From Vallitalea guaymasensis (GTDB taxonomy: Bacteria > Bacillota > Clostridia > Lachnospirales > Vallitaleaceae): DNA of 64,000 nt. Shown here in pieces: positions 42,818 through 52,132 of the stretch. The notes beneath the pieces were generated by a model. That model did not search any database, was not told where the DNA came from, and saw only the letters and a list, made by a program, of their open reading frames with translations. The position numbers and the translations under genes are program-made. The stretch covers positions 2,728,001-2,792,000 of the forward strand of contig NZ_CP058561.1 in NCBI RefSeq assembly GCF_018141425.1, read 5' to 3'. Within the stretch, counting starts at the first letter, position 1. Each line of letters opens with the position of its first letter.

Positions 42818-45028
42818 ATGGAAGCTAAAATGCATAAGGATTATATGGAAGAAACGGAAAGATTAGAATATATCAAACAAATGATTGAAGAGGAAATAGT
42901 ATTGTTAAGTAATAAAACCTATACTGTATTAAATGAGGATGTTATTGCAGAGATAGTATATATGGATAACCAGAGGATGAAAAAGCTTGAAACGTCAGCT
43001 CATAATCCCTATTTTGGAAGAATTGATTTTAGAGAAAGGAATCAAGATAAGCTAGAAAATATTTATATAGGTAAAGCATCCTTAATGGATACTGATAGTG
43101 ATGAAGATGGAGTCATGCTTATTACGGATTGGAGAGCGCCAATCTCTACCCTGTATTATGATGGTAATATTGGAAGTGTTAAATATAATTGTCCAGCAGG
43201 TAATATTGGTGGGGAGTTATCATTAAAAAGAAACTACAAGATTGAAAATGGACATTTGGAAAAAATAACAGATATTGATGTATCAGCATTAGATGAAATG
43301 CTTTTAGAAGCATTAGAAGATAAAAAGGATACAAAATTAAAAGATATCGTTTCGACGATTCAATCAGAACAGAATGAAATCATTCGAGCAGATTTGACGA
43401 AATCGCTAATTATACAAGGTGTTGCTGGAAGTGGGAAGACTACTATTGCATTACATCGAATTGCATATTTAATCTATACGTACCAGCATAGATATAGACC
43501 CCATGAATTCATGATCATTGCACCCAATAAACTGTTTTTACAATATATAGAGGATATGTTACCAGAATTAGGTGTTGAAGATGTAGAACAAACGACTATG
43601 GAGGACCTAACAAAAAATATTGTAGCAGAACACTTTTCTATAAGTGAAGATGATGATAAATTAAAGAAAATTATTGAAAATGAAAGTGATAAAAATTTGG
43701 TGGAATCCTTAAGAGCTATATCTCGTATAAAAACTGACTTGAAATATAAAGTTATACTTGAAGAATTCGTTGATGAAATAATTAACGAAATACTTCCTAA
43801 AGATGATTTGATATTTGAAGGAGTTCTAATAATAGAAGCAAGTGAATTATCTAGAATATTTCATGAGAATTATAAAAGATATTCTGTGTTGAAAAGTATA
43901 AAATTAGTTAAGAAATTAATGACTACAAGATTTGAAAATAGTAAAAGTGATATAGAAGACAATATATATGCAACTATAAACCAGAGACAGATCAATCTTG
44001 AAAAAGATGAAAAAAACATAAGCAACCAAAATGAAGAGATTAAAAAAATTCATCTGGAGCAACAGAGTCGCATAAAAAACATGAAAAAGAATTTCATAAA
44101 ACTCATGAATACTTACCTGAAAGAGCCTAAACAATCAATACTCAAATATTATGAGAAGTTTTTGATAAAAGATAAATTTATTAATAAGCTTATTAGCGAT
44201 AAAGAATATTTAATGGATTACTTTAAAGAAATGTCCAAAAATATTCGAACAAATAAAATGGTTGAAATAGAAGACCTGCCAGCCCTCATGTATTTACAAC
44301 ATAAATTAATAGGAGCTAAGAATATATCAAATACTAAGCACATTGTAATAGATGAAGGACAGGATTTTGGAACTTTCCAATATTATATATTAAGGGATAT
44401 AATGAAAGAAGCTACGTTCACTATACTTGGAGATATTGCCCAAGGTATTAACTATCATAGAGGTACTAGTGATTGGGAAGATGTCAAACAAAAAGTATTC
44501 AAGGATCAATGTCAAATAAAGTATCTGCAGCAGAGTTATCGTACTACAGTAGAGATTATGAATGCAGCTAATGAAGTAATTGGAAAGGTAGAAGATGAGA
44601 ATATTATATTAGCACATCCAGTACTAAGGCATGGGGCACAAGTTGAAAAAATTAAAAAAGATAGTTATGGAGATATAGTAGATTGTATTGCCACAGAAAT
44701 AAATAAACTTATGGATAAGTATAATTCTATAGCAATTATAGGTAAAAATAATCAGCAGTGTGAAAAAATATATGATCAAATGACGAGTAAAGGAATTGAT
44801 GTTCAATGGTTGAAGGACAGAGAATCAGAGTACAGTCAGCAAATTGTATTGTTACCTTCCTATCTTGCAAAAGGATTAGAATTTGATTGTGTTATTATTC
44901 CTGGTGGAGGAGAAGATAATTATAAAATGAATAAACTGGATGGAATGTTGTTATATGTATGTATGACAAGGGCATTACATGAGCTAAGAATATATTATGT
45001 GAATGAATGTAGTGAGTTGTTAAAATAG
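42818..45028 (+). CDS. helD: HelD-like RNA polymerase-recycling ATPase (UvrD/Rep superfamily)
   Basis: HelD frees RNA polymerase from stalled complexes with DNA. The 736-aa protein starts with a long charged coiled coil (ETERLEYIKQMIEEEIVLLSN), the arm that enters the polymerase secondary channel. The typical DWRAPISTLYYDGNIGSVKYN follows. Superfamily 1 motifs are present: Walker A GVAGSGKTTIA (~residues 203-213), the KHIVIDEGQDFG motif, QQSYRTT and MTRALHELR. Some HelD/HelR proteins give rifamycin resistance, so its position after an antibiotic-kinase-like gene may be meaningful, but a shared role is not shown. Confidence 0.88.
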   Translation: MEAKMHKDYMEETERLEYIKQMIEEEIVLLSNKTYTVLNEDVIAEIVYMDNQRMKKLETSAHNPYFGRIDFRERNQDKLENIYIGKASLMDTDSDEDGVMLITDWRAPISTLYYDGNIGSVKYNCPAGNIGGELSLKRNYKIENGHLEKITDIDVSALDEMLLEALEDKKDTKLKDIVSTIQSEQNEIIRADLTKSLIIQGVAGSGKTTIALHRIAYLIYTYQHRYRPHEFMIIAPNKLFLQYIEDMLPELGVEDVEQTTMEDLTKNIVAEHFSISEDDDKLKKIIENESDKNLVESLRAISRIKTDLKYKVILEEFVDEIINEILPKDDLIFEGVLIIEASELSRIFHENYKRYSVLKSIKLVKKLMTTRFENSKSDIEDNIYATINQRQINLEKDEKNISNQNEEIKKIHLEQQSRIKNMKKNFIKLMNTYLKEPKQSILKYYEKFLIKDKFINKLISDKEYLMDYFKEMSKNIRTNKMVEIEDLPALMYLQHKLIGAKNISNTKHIVIDEGQDFGTFQYYILRDIMKEATFTILGDIAQGINYHRGTSDWEDVKQKVFKDQCQIKYLQQSYRTTVEIMNAANEVIGKVEDENIILAHPVLRHGAQVEKIKKDSYGDIVDCIATEINKLMDKYNSIAIIGKNNQQCEKIYDQMTSKGIDVQWLKDRESEYSQQIVLLPSYLAKGLEFDCVIIPGGGEDNYKMNKLDGMLLYVCMTRALHELRIYYVNECSELLK

Positions 45029-45033
45029 GCTAG

Positions 45034-45067
45034 AAGGGTTTACGACTATGAGCGTAGACCCTTTTTA
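45034..45067. terminator. Bidirectional terminator between helD and the DUF4179 gene
   Basis: AAGGGTTTACG pairs with CGTAGACCCTTT, followed by TTT; it lies between convergent genes. Confidence 0.8.
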
Positions 45068-45089
45068 AATTAATAATTACTATTATACG

Positions 45090-46142
45090 TTACTTATCCG
45101 ATTCTAAAGGAAATGTTACTTGCCAATTCCCTTTAGTAAATAGACCACTAGTAACAAAATCTCCCAAAAGAGAATACTGTTCTATTTCAGCTTGTGAAAT
45201 ATCAAATACATATTCCATATAATTTATACGTTCGCCATCATCAGAAGTATGGGTAAATGCAACATTATAATCGCATTTAATCTCATTCCCTTTTTTATTT
45301 TTTAGGGTAAAAAATCCATGATTATCTTTATTTAATGGATTAGTAACACCTATTTGAATATGCAGCATATCATCCACATAACCAATACCTGTAAAGTCTA
45401 TACCCTCAACAGGGAAATTCATTGGTTGAGAGGGAAGTAGTACATTTGAGGTATCTTCATCAGATAAGAATTTTTCAAAGTTTCCTCCACCACCAATTAT
45501 TTCAACTTCCTTAGTTTCAGATGCCACTCTTATGGTTGAAAGATCAATATCTAATGGTATTTGGTCGTATACGTGTTTACCACTAATAAACTCCCTTACT
45601 GAAAAGGTTATCTTGTCTCCTGTAATATTTTTGTTTCCCCATTCAGTCATAGAGATAAGGAATGTTGCGGTTTTCGTAGTATCTTCATATCCAATAAGCT
45701 GACAAGTGGCTGAACTATTGAAAGGACGATTAATGGAATAACTATCATACAAATCAGTGGTTTCATCAATTCTATCTCCTGTAAGATCTTGCATTGTAAT
45801 ATAAATTTCTGCCTTGTCTTCATGGATATAAGTAGCAACAACTTCCAGTTTGATGCCATTGTCTTCACAAGATTTTTGAACTGGCATAAAAAACTGTGCA
45901 ACATTGGGAGAAAGATAGTACATTAATTCATAAACAGAAGGTATTCTTGCTGCCAATATAGGTAACGTTGTAAATATGCAAATTGTAAGAACAGCTACTA
46001 TAATTATTGGTTTGCGAAACAATAATTTATGCTGTTTTTTACTTGATACAGTTGAAGTAGCTGAACTAATTGTTTTATTAACAAGTTCTGGTGATGGATA
46101 AATCTGTTTATTCATGTGATTATATTTTTCTCTAAACATCAT
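45090..46142 (-). CDS. DUF4179-domain membrane protein, probable anti-sigma factor
   Basis: A 350-aa protein with a cytoplasmic ~50-residue N-terminus, one membrane helix (IIIVAVLTICIFTTLPIL) and a large external part, the arrangement of DUF4179 anti-sigma-like proteins. The external part starts SVYELMYYLSPNVAQFFMPVQ, the usual DUF4179 region. GGAGG precedes two ATG codons. The start overlaps the end of the sigma-factor gene by 11 bases, so the pair is cotranscribed. The likely role is to hold the sigma factor until an external signal arrives. Confidence 0.85.
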   Translation of the reverse strand: MMFREKYNHMNKQIYPSPELVNKTISSATSTVSSKKQHKLLFRKPIIIVAVLTICIFTTLPILAARIPSVYELMYYLSPNVAQFFMPVQKSCEDNGIKLEVVATYIHEDKAEIYITMQDLTGDRIDETTDLYDSYSINRPFNSSATCQLIGYEDTTKTATFLISMTEWGNKNITGDKITFSVREFISGKHVYDQIPLDIDLSTIRVASETKEVEIIGGGGNFEKFLSDEDTSNVLLPSQPMNFPVEGIDFTGIGYVDDMLHIQIGVTNPLNKDNHGFFTLKNKKGNEIKCDYNVAFTHTSDDGERINYMEYVFDISQAEIEQYSLLGDFVTSGLFTKGNWQVTFPLESDK

Positions 46143-46620
46143 AATCCTCCTTTAAGATTTCTTTTAGCTTGCGTCTTGCCCTGGTTAGCTGTGTTCTTAC
46201 AGTAGATGGTTTTTGTTTCAAAATTTCACTTATTTCTGTAATACTCAAATCCTCGTAGTAGAACAGGTGTATTACTGCTCTATATTTTTTTGGTAACTTT
46301 TGAAGTTCATAGTTCAAATCATTTTCCTCACTTAATTCAAAAATGATAGTATCATCTAATGGCGCTGTTTTTTTACTCCAAGAAGATGCCCAAATTTTTT
46401 TAGTACAGTTGATGGTGACTCGTATCAACCATGCTTTTCTATGTTCTTCACTTTCAAAGTGTGGATGCTTATTTATATATCGTAAAAATACTTCTTGGAA
46501 TATGTCATCAGCATCACTTTTATTTCTCATTTGGGAGAATGCCAAACGATAGACCATATCTGAATAAAATCTTACTACATTGTCTATGCAATCATCCGTA
46601 CGTAATGATTCAGGTTCCAT
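46132..46620 (-). CDS. ECF-type RNA polymerase sigma factor
   Basis: A 162-aa sigma-70 family member with region 2 (MRNKSDADDIFQEVFLRYI) and region 4 (ALPKKYRAVIHLFYYEDLSI...TVRTQLTRARRKLKEIL in outline), and without regions 1 and 3. The pairing with a DUF4179 protein is common in Firmicutes and suggests control by an envelope signal. The gap 46621-47004 (384 bases) upstream holds no gene; it must contain promoters for this operon and the divergent sugar genes, but no clear -35/-10 pair stands out. Confidence 0.9.
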   Translation of the reverse strand: MEPESLRTDDCIDNVVRFYSDMVYRLAFSQMRNKSDADDIFQEVFLRYINKHPHFESEEHRKAWLIRVTINCTKKIWASSWSKKTAPLDDTIIFELSEENDLNYELQKLPKKYRAVIHLFYYEDLSITEISEILKQKPSTVRTQLTRARRKLKEILKEDYDV

Positions 46621-47004
46621 AAATTAAATTCCCCTTTCACTATTAATACCCTTTACCTATGCAAAAAGCTACAAGAAATCAAAAAAAATATAGACTTAAT
46701 TTAAAACCAATACAAAATGATGACTAATATACATCATGAACATTCAAAAGAGCAATTTATGGTAATAGATACTTTATATTATATTACCACAGAAAGTATA
46801 GAAATCTAATCAAGTCCATAAATATCCATATGTAGAGAAGAGTAAATAAAAAAGCAGAATAACCCATAATAAGAGCAAAAAAATCCCTATTATTATATTT
46901 AGCAATAATGTATACTTACAAAAAGTAATTTTCAACTCTGTATTTATTCATGTTTCAACAAAATAGTAAATATAATAGTTATGCAACTGATATAAGGAGG
47001 GATA

Positions 47005-47883
47005 ATGATGAGATTATCAACATCAACTAATATTATGGATAGGTATCAAAGTATTCAAAATAAAATAACACTTGAAGAGTGTATAAAAGCTTGTGCAAAG
47101 GCAGGATATAAGGTGCTTGACATTAACTTTTGTGATATGTCAAATGAGGGGATGCCTCTTACATTTGATAATTGGGAAGAATGGGTTGACAGTATTGGTG
47201 AATTAGGTTCTAAGCTTGGAATTGAATTTTCTCAATCTCACTCAGCATTTTACAATGTATGTGATATGACTATTGAAGATCGTCCTTGGCGTGAAGAACT
47301 TGTTAGACGAGCTATAATAGGGTCTGCAAAATTAGGGGTCAAGTGGGTTGTATTCCATGCAGGTACCGTTTATGATAATGGTTTTTCAGCAGAGAAATCT
47401 AAAAAAAGCAACCTTGAGTATTTTGCTCCACACATAGAACTTGCTAAAAAAGTAGGGACAGGAATTGCTATAGAAAACCTTTTTGAGCTTCCTGTGGAAA
47501 GAAAGCGAAGATATACAGGAACTGTAGAAGAACTAATTGATATTGTTGATAGTATTAATGATTCATCAGTAGGTATATGTTGGGATTTCGGTCACGGAAA
47601 CTTAATGGGAATTGATCAAAACAAAGCGTTAAGGCAGATAGGAAAAAGATTAGCGGCTACTCATGTAGCAGATAATTCAGGCAAAAGAGATGATCATGTA
47701 GCACCTTTTTACGGTCAGATAGATTGGGCTCCACTTATGAAAACCTTGAAGGAAATCAAGTATCAATATGATTTCACATATGAAATACATAACTTTACAA
47801 ATAGAATGCCTATTGAACTCAGAGAAACTGCATTAAAACATTCAGTAGAGATAGGTGAATACTTGTTAAGTTTAGCAAAATAG
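47005..47883 (+). CDS. TIM-barrel sugar isomerase/epimerase (AP endonuclease 2 family)
   Basis: A 292-aa xylose-isomerase-like TIM barrel. Metal-site residues are readable in EFSQSHSAFYN, VVFHAG, IAIENLFE, CWDFGHGNLMG and HVADNSGKRDDH. AGGAGGG precedes the ATG. It abuts the alpha-mannosidase gene, so it probably rearranges a sugar released by that enzyme. The exact sugar is not known. Confidence 0.85.
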   Translation: MMRLSTSTNIMDRYQSIQNKITLEECIKACAKAGYKVLDINFCDMSNEGMPLTFDNWEEWVDSIGELGSKLGIEFSQSHSAFYNVCDMTIEDRPWREELVRRAIIGSAKLGVKWVVFHAGTVYDNGFSAEKSKKSNLEYFAPHIELAKKVGTGIAIENLFELPVERKRRYTGTVEELIDIVDSINDSSVGICWDFGHGNLMGIDQNKALRQIGKRLAATHVADNSGKRDDHVAPFYGQIDWAPLMKTLKEIKYQYDFTYEIHNFTNRMPIELRETALKHSVEIGEYLLSLAK

Positions 47884-47901
47884 ATGCGAAAGGACATTTG
47901 T

Positions 47902-50586
47902 ATGAAGACACAAACTAAAATTTCAGTTATGCCCCATACTCATTGGGATAGAGAGTGGTATTTTGTATCATCAAAATCATTAATGTTTTCACTACACAAT
48001 TTTAGAGAAGCAATGGATTACCTAAAGGAAAACGATGACTTCAAATATTTTTTACTGGATGCACAAGTATCTATTATTGATGATTATATAAAATACTATC
48101 CTGAGGATGAGGAATTAATCAAGGAGCTTATTTCTACAGAAAGGTTAATAATAGGACCATGGTATACACAAACAGATCTTTTGGTTATAGGCGGCGAATC
48201 TATAGTTAGAAATTTGTATTATGGTATGGATAGAGCTAAAGAGCTTGGCAATACAATGCATGTAGGATATGTTCCAGATAGTTTTGGACAATCAGCTCAA
48301 ATGCCTCAAATATATAATGGGTTCAACATTGATAAATGTGTTTTTAGAAGAGGAAAATCAGAAAAGCAAATAGATAAAGCGGAATTTTATTGGGAAGGAC
48401 CAGGCGACTCTAAGGTATTTACTCATAACATAGTAGATTATGGAAATATGATTAATCCTCCACGAGAAAAAGATGAAATAATAGAATATTTCAATGGTAA
48501 GATAGATGAATTATTACCACTATCAACAAGCAACCATATCTTACTTATGAACGGACAAGATCAAAGACCTATTAGAAAAGATTTGTTAGAAATCATAGAA
48601 AAAGCAAGAGAAGAAGGATTAGACGTAGAAATCAACAATCTATATAATACGTTAGAGGTGTTAGAAGCTGAGGGTATCAAGAATGGTAATATACCTACAT
48701 TCCAAGGAGAATTTACCTTTGGGCAAAAGAGCAGAGTACATAAATCAATATTTTCTAATAGAGCTGATTTGAAAATATTAAATAATAAAACAGAAAATAA
48801 GATTGTTAATATAATTGAACCAATGTGTACTATAGCTTATAGTTTAGGCATTAGATATAATCATAAAGCTATAGAGGAAATGTGGAAACTGATGTTTGAA
48901 AATGCTGCACATGACAGTATAGGAATGTGCAATTCAGATACAGTAAATAGGGATATTGAAAGTAGATACAAAAGAGTAAATGATCTAGCAGATAATCTCT
49001 TTGAAATAGTGGCAAGGCTTATTGGGCAAGGTATACCAGAAAAAGATGTATTCCAATTTCAAGTATATAATTACCTTCCATATAAGAGAAGTGATGTTAT
49101 GAAGGTAACATTATTTACTCCAGGAACAAACTTCAAGGTTATGGATTCTAAAGGGGAAGAGCAAAAACATTATATAATAGATAGCAAGAATGTTACAGAA
49201 AAGATATATAACGATTCTATAAGTGAAGTAGGAGTAAATGGTGATTATAATCCTAAATGGGTAGAAGATAAGGTAGAGATATATGAGACTACTATGTATT
49301 TACACGTTAAAGATATAGATTCAATGGGATATAAAACTTTATATTTCAAGCAATTGGGAAAAGTATCGGAAATTTCTTCACAGGATAATGATAATAATCA
49401 AATAATAGAGAATGAATTCATTGAAGTAAAAATATCAAAAGAAGAAGGAATAACAATTTTTGATAAAGAAACAAAGAAAGAAATAAAAGGTTTCTTTAAG
49501 GTAGAAGACAGTGGTGATGACGGAGATACTTATGATTATTCAGAGCCTAGAGAAGATAGATATTACTATACTGATTCTACGGATATATCTGATGTTTCTA
49601 TAGAAAAAAATCCTCTAGTTCAAAAAGTTTCATTTAACATGAAAATGAGAATACCAAAAAATCTTATTTCCAGAAAAAATGATGTATTGGATAGTGAAGT
49701 AGTTTTAAAAGTAGATATGATTATCAAAGATGGAGATAGAAAAGTAGATATAAATGTAACTATGGATAATCAAGCTATTGAGCATAGAATGAGAATCTTA
49801 TTCAAGACAGAAATTGAATCAGAGTTATCTATAGCAGATCAGCAATTTGGTAGTATCAAAAGACCAACATATTTAAAAGAAGTTGAGATATGGGAAAAAG
49901 AAGGTTGGGTTGAAAAGCCTAGAACCTTAGAGCCAATGCAAAGTTTTGTAACTTTAAAAAATGGAGATTATGGAGTAGCAGTGATAACTGATTGTGTCAG
50001 AGAATATCAAATCGTTGGTGAAAAACTGGATACAATAGCAGTTACAATGTTCAGGTCAGTCCCTTATATGGGTAAAGGGAATCTATTAGATAGACCAGGT
50101 AGAGCATCAGGTATGGAATGGGAGACTCCAGATGCTAAATTGTTGAAGGAAATGAAATTTAATTTTTCTGTATTATTGTATACAGATGATAAGGAAAATT
50201 ATTTATCAAAACTATCAAAAGAGATTTTTACTCCATTGAAAGCATATCAAGCAGCAGAGTTCAAAAATAATTTTGAGTATTTTATTCTTAATAAAAGTGT
50301 TAATAGAAATAAAAAAGACAATTATTCTCTATTAGAATTTAATGGAGGCAATGCAATATTAAGTGCATTCAAAAAAGCTGAAAAGAATGATGGATATATT
50401 TTAAGAGTATTCAATGGAAATATTGAAGATTCTTTGGAAGATGAGATTCGATTTGTTGATATGGAAAAAAGAGTAGTGTCAGAAGTAATGTTAGACGAGA
50501 CTACAGTAAAAACAGAATTGGAGAACACAGAGAAAGTCTCTATGAATTTGGAAGGTAGCGAATTTAAAACATTATTTCTAAAATAG
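47902..50586 (+). CDS. GH38 alpha-mannosidase
   Basis: An ~894-aa family GH38 enzyme. HTHWDREWYF near the N-terminus supplies zinc ligands, and VGYVPDSFGQSAQMPQI carries the nucleophile Asp. DSIGMCNSDTVNRDIE lies in the three-helix region, followed by the large beta C-terminal domains. ATG 47902 is preferred because AAAGGA lies seven bases upstream; the ATG at 47884 directly follows the previous stop and has no site. No signal peptide, so it acts in the cytoplasm on imported mannosides. No transporter lies directly beside it. Confidence 0.9.
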   Translation: MKTQTKISVMPHTHWDREWYFVSSKSLMFSLHNFREAMDYLKENDDFKYFLLDAQVSIIDDYIKYYPEDEELIKELISTERLIIGPWYTQTDLLVIGGESIVRNLYYGMDRAKELGNTMHVGYVPDSFGQSAQMPQIYNGFNIDKCVFRRGKSEKQIDKAEFYWEGPGDSKVFTHNIVDYGNMINPPREKDEIIEYFNGKIDELLPLSTSNHILLMNGQDQRPIRKDLLEIIEKAREEGLDVEINNLYNTLEVLEAEGIKNGNIPTFQGEFTFGQKSRVHKSIFSNRADLKILNNKTENKIVNIIEPMCTIAYSLGIRYNHKAIEEMWKLMFENAAHDSIGMCNSDTVNRDIESRYKRVNDLADNLFEIVARLIGQGIPEKDVFQFQVYNYLPYKRSDVMKVTLFTPGTNFKVMDSKGEEQKHYIIDSKNVTEKIYNDSISEVGVNGDYNPKWVEDKVEIYETTMYLHVKDIDSMGYKTLYFKQLGKVSEISSQDNDNNQIIENEFIEVKISKEEGITIFDKETKKEIKGFFKVEDSGDDGDTYDYSEPREDRYYYTDSTDISDVSIEKNPLVQKVSFNMKMRIPKNLISRKNDVLDSEVVLKVDMIIKDGDRKVDINVTMDNQAIEHRMRILFKTEIESELSIADQQFGSIKRPTYLKEVEIWEKEGWVEKPRTLEPMQSFVTLKNGDYGVAVITDCVREYQIVGEKLDTIAVTMFRSVPYMGKGNLLDRPGRASGMEWETPDAKLLKEMKFNFSVLLYTDDKENYLSKLSKEIFTPLKAYQAAEFKNNFEYFILNKSVNRNKKDNYSLLEFNGGNAILSAFKKAEKNDGYILRVFNGNIEDSLEDEIRFVDMEKRVVSEVMLDETTVKTELENTEKVSMNLEGSEFKTLFLK

Positions 50587-50635
50587 GCAAATAGCAAAAA
50601 ATCTATAAGTATTAGTATTATAAATAAAAGACTAA

Positions 50636-50744
50636 GAGTGGTTCTGTTTCACAATACATTATTTTTAGTAACCTTCCCTTACCGTTAAAGAAAGTTTATC
50701 TTGTTATGCTGAATAAGATAAAATGTATTGTGAGACAGCCACTT
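50636..50744. repeat. MITE-like element with 23-bp terminal inverted repeats
   Basis: Left arm ends CTGTTTCACAATACATT (to 50660), and right arm starts AATGTATTGTGAGACAG (from 50722). The outer GTGG/CCAC completes the ~23-bp pairing. An inner stem, TTATCTT/AAGATAA, is present. The end sequence resembles IS1182-type ends (GGCTGTCTCA). The gap 50587-50810 contains nothing else. It could end transcription from both converging genes. Confidence 0.65.
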
Positions 50745-50810
50745 TTAATCAATAGTCTGTTTCAAGATTTTAGGTTTAGTCCATATTAATTGTTAAATAA
50801 TATTTGAATT

Positions 50811-51335
50811 TCACTTGGACATAATATCAGAATTATTCTTATAACATAGATTATAAAGATCTAAAAATTTTAATCTCGTTTCCATAGCACTGTAGGAAAC
50901 ATCAAATTTATTAGCAAGATATAATATATTTCTATTCAGATTTTTTCTGATAGAGATATAAGGCATGAGGATTTCACCAGCCACTATATCAGCTTCCAAA
51001 TCCAATATACGAAAATCATCATCTGTTAATGAGCTGATATCAAATGAGGTATAATGATTCATGATTATATGACCTATCTCGTGAGCAATAGTAAATTTAC
51101 ACCTCTGTTTTTTAATACCTTGCGCATTATCAATAATTATACAATAATTTTTTGTTTTAGGGTTGTAGAGGGTATAGCCTTCTTCTCCACATAAATCATC
51201 AATTTCGAATTTCCATTTCATAAGGTATACAATCTTAATAGGATCAATAGGATAAGATTTTATATTAAGGCTTTTCAAAAATGTTCTTCCTACTTGTTTG
51301 GCATATTCATATCTAGGTTTCTTAGGTACATTCAC
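50811..51335 (-). CDS. ImmA/IrrE-family metalloprotease
   Basis: A 174-aa zinc protease with the HExxH motif in IAHEIGHIIMNH (~residues 84-95) and the downstream Glu in DLEADIVAGEIL. GTG is the start, after AAGGAGG. It is the second gene of a pair with an XRE-type repressor 25 bases upstream. In the ICEBs1 model, ImmA cleaves the partner repressor ImmR; here the pair could control a neighbouring promoter. No integrated element is visible next to it. Confidence 0.88.
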   Translation of the reverse strand: MNVPKKPRYEYAKQVGRTFLKSLNIKSYPIDPIKIVYLMKWKFEIDDLCGEEGYTLYNPKTKNYCIIIDNAQGIKKQRCKFTIAHEIGHIIMNHYTSFDISSLTDDDFRILDLEADIVAGEILMPYISIRKNLNRNILYLANKFDVSYSAMETRLKFLDLYNLCYKNNSDIMSK

Positions 51336-51360
51336 TACAACGATTCCTCCTTATGAATGA

Positions 51361-51690
51361 TTACTCGTCCTCCAAAAAAGCTTTCATCAACTTAACCATT
51401 TTTGCTCTGGCTTCTGGTGTCAATTCTTTTGTAGCACGTCTTAATACTTTTATTCCTTCAGGAAATTCTTCCTCAAGATAATCTACTGAAGATTCTTTAC
51501 CTCCTACAAGATAATCAATTGTAACACCAAAAAAATCAGCTATTTGCTTTAATGTCTCAGGATTAGGTCTTCTGTCGTCTCTTTCATATCCTGAAATTGT
51601 TGTTACTGCAATATTCAATGCATTGGCTAAATCACGCTGATACAAGCCTCGTTCATTTCTCAGATATTTTATTTTCTCTCCTAATGTCAT
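51361..51690 (-). CDS. XRE-family transcriptional repressor
   Basis: A 109-aa protein with an N-terminal helix-turn-helix (KYLRNERGLYQRDLANALNI and TTISGYERDDRRPNPETL) and a short helical C-terminal part (LTPEARAKMVKLMKAFLEDE). ATG 51690 has a clear AGGAGGG before it; upstream in-frame codons lack one. It is cotranscribed with the ImmA-like gene, and is divergent from the maltodextrin operon. It probably represses its own promoter. Confidence 0.9.
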   Translation of the reverse strand: MTLGEKIKYLRNERGLYQRDLANALNIAVTTISGYERDDRRPNPETLKQIADFFGVTIDYLVGGKESSVDYLEEEFPEGIKVLRRATKELTPEARAKMVKLMKAFLEDE

Positions 51691-51844
51691 AAATTTCCCT
51701 CCTGACATGAAATTGAATAAACATTCACATAATAAAATTCTTAGTAATTTATCCTTTAATAGTATTATAATACACGTTATGAGTGATGTCAATTTGCAAA
51801 AGCTTTATTATAGTAAATGTATTGAATTATTTTAATACAAAGTA

Positions 51845-51872
51845 TTGACAAAATAGTAAAAATGAGTAATAT
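51845..51872 (+). promoter_or_regulatory. Sigma-A-type promoter of the maltodextrin operon
   Basis: TTGACA at 51845-51850, a 16-base spacer and TAATAT at 51867-51872. Confidence 0.65.
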
Positions 51873-51884
51873 TAATAATATAGT

Positions 51885-51896
51885 GCAAACGGTTGC
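51885..51896. promoter_or_regulatory. LacI-family operator 1
   Basis: GCAAACGGTTGC is a near-perfect palindrome with a central CG, as in MalR/LacI-type operators. It starts 12 bases after the -10 box, so bound repressor would block initiation. Confidence 0.7.
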
Positions 51897-51938
51897 CTTA
51901 GATAATCATATAAAGCAACTGTTACTTTATTTAAATTT

Positions 51939-51954
51939 ACTTAAACGGTTAAGT
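51939..51954. promoter_or_regulatory. LacI-family operator 2
   Basis: ACTTAAACGGTTAAGT shares the AACGGTT centre with operator 1 and lies 54 bases downstream (about five helical turns), so the two could be bridged. Confidence 0.55.
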
Positions 51955-52057
51955 GTTATGATTCATTAAATATAATGATATATCTGCTAATTTTGTAATT
52001 AATTATCTCACATAGATTAATTATATTAGTGGTTATCAAGAATGAAGGCGGTGATAT

Positions 52058-52114
52058 ATGAACCATAACGTCAGTATTTTTCTTAGTTATATGAACTTAG
52101 TTGAGGTAGAATGA
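52058..52114 (+). CDS. Possible 18-aa leader reading frame
   Basis: MNHNVSIFLSYMNLVEVE follows GGCGGTGAT and ends 18 bases before the binding-protein gene. It may be a leader peptide or chance. It shows no repeat of a regulatory amino acid and no clear alternative hairpins. Confidence 0.25.
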   Translation: MNHNVSIFLSYMNLVEVE

Positions 52115-52132
52115 AAATAGGAGGAAAATATT

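Noticed and set aside
42818-45028. HelD-like gene called a UvrD repair helicase
   Set aside because: The N-terminal coiled coil and the DWRAPISTLYYDG region are specific to HelD-type polymerase-associated ATPases.
50811-51690. XRE/ImmA pair as part of an integrated element
   Set aside because: No integrase, relaxase, attachment repeat or other element gene lies next to it; the neighbours are ordinary metabolic genes.
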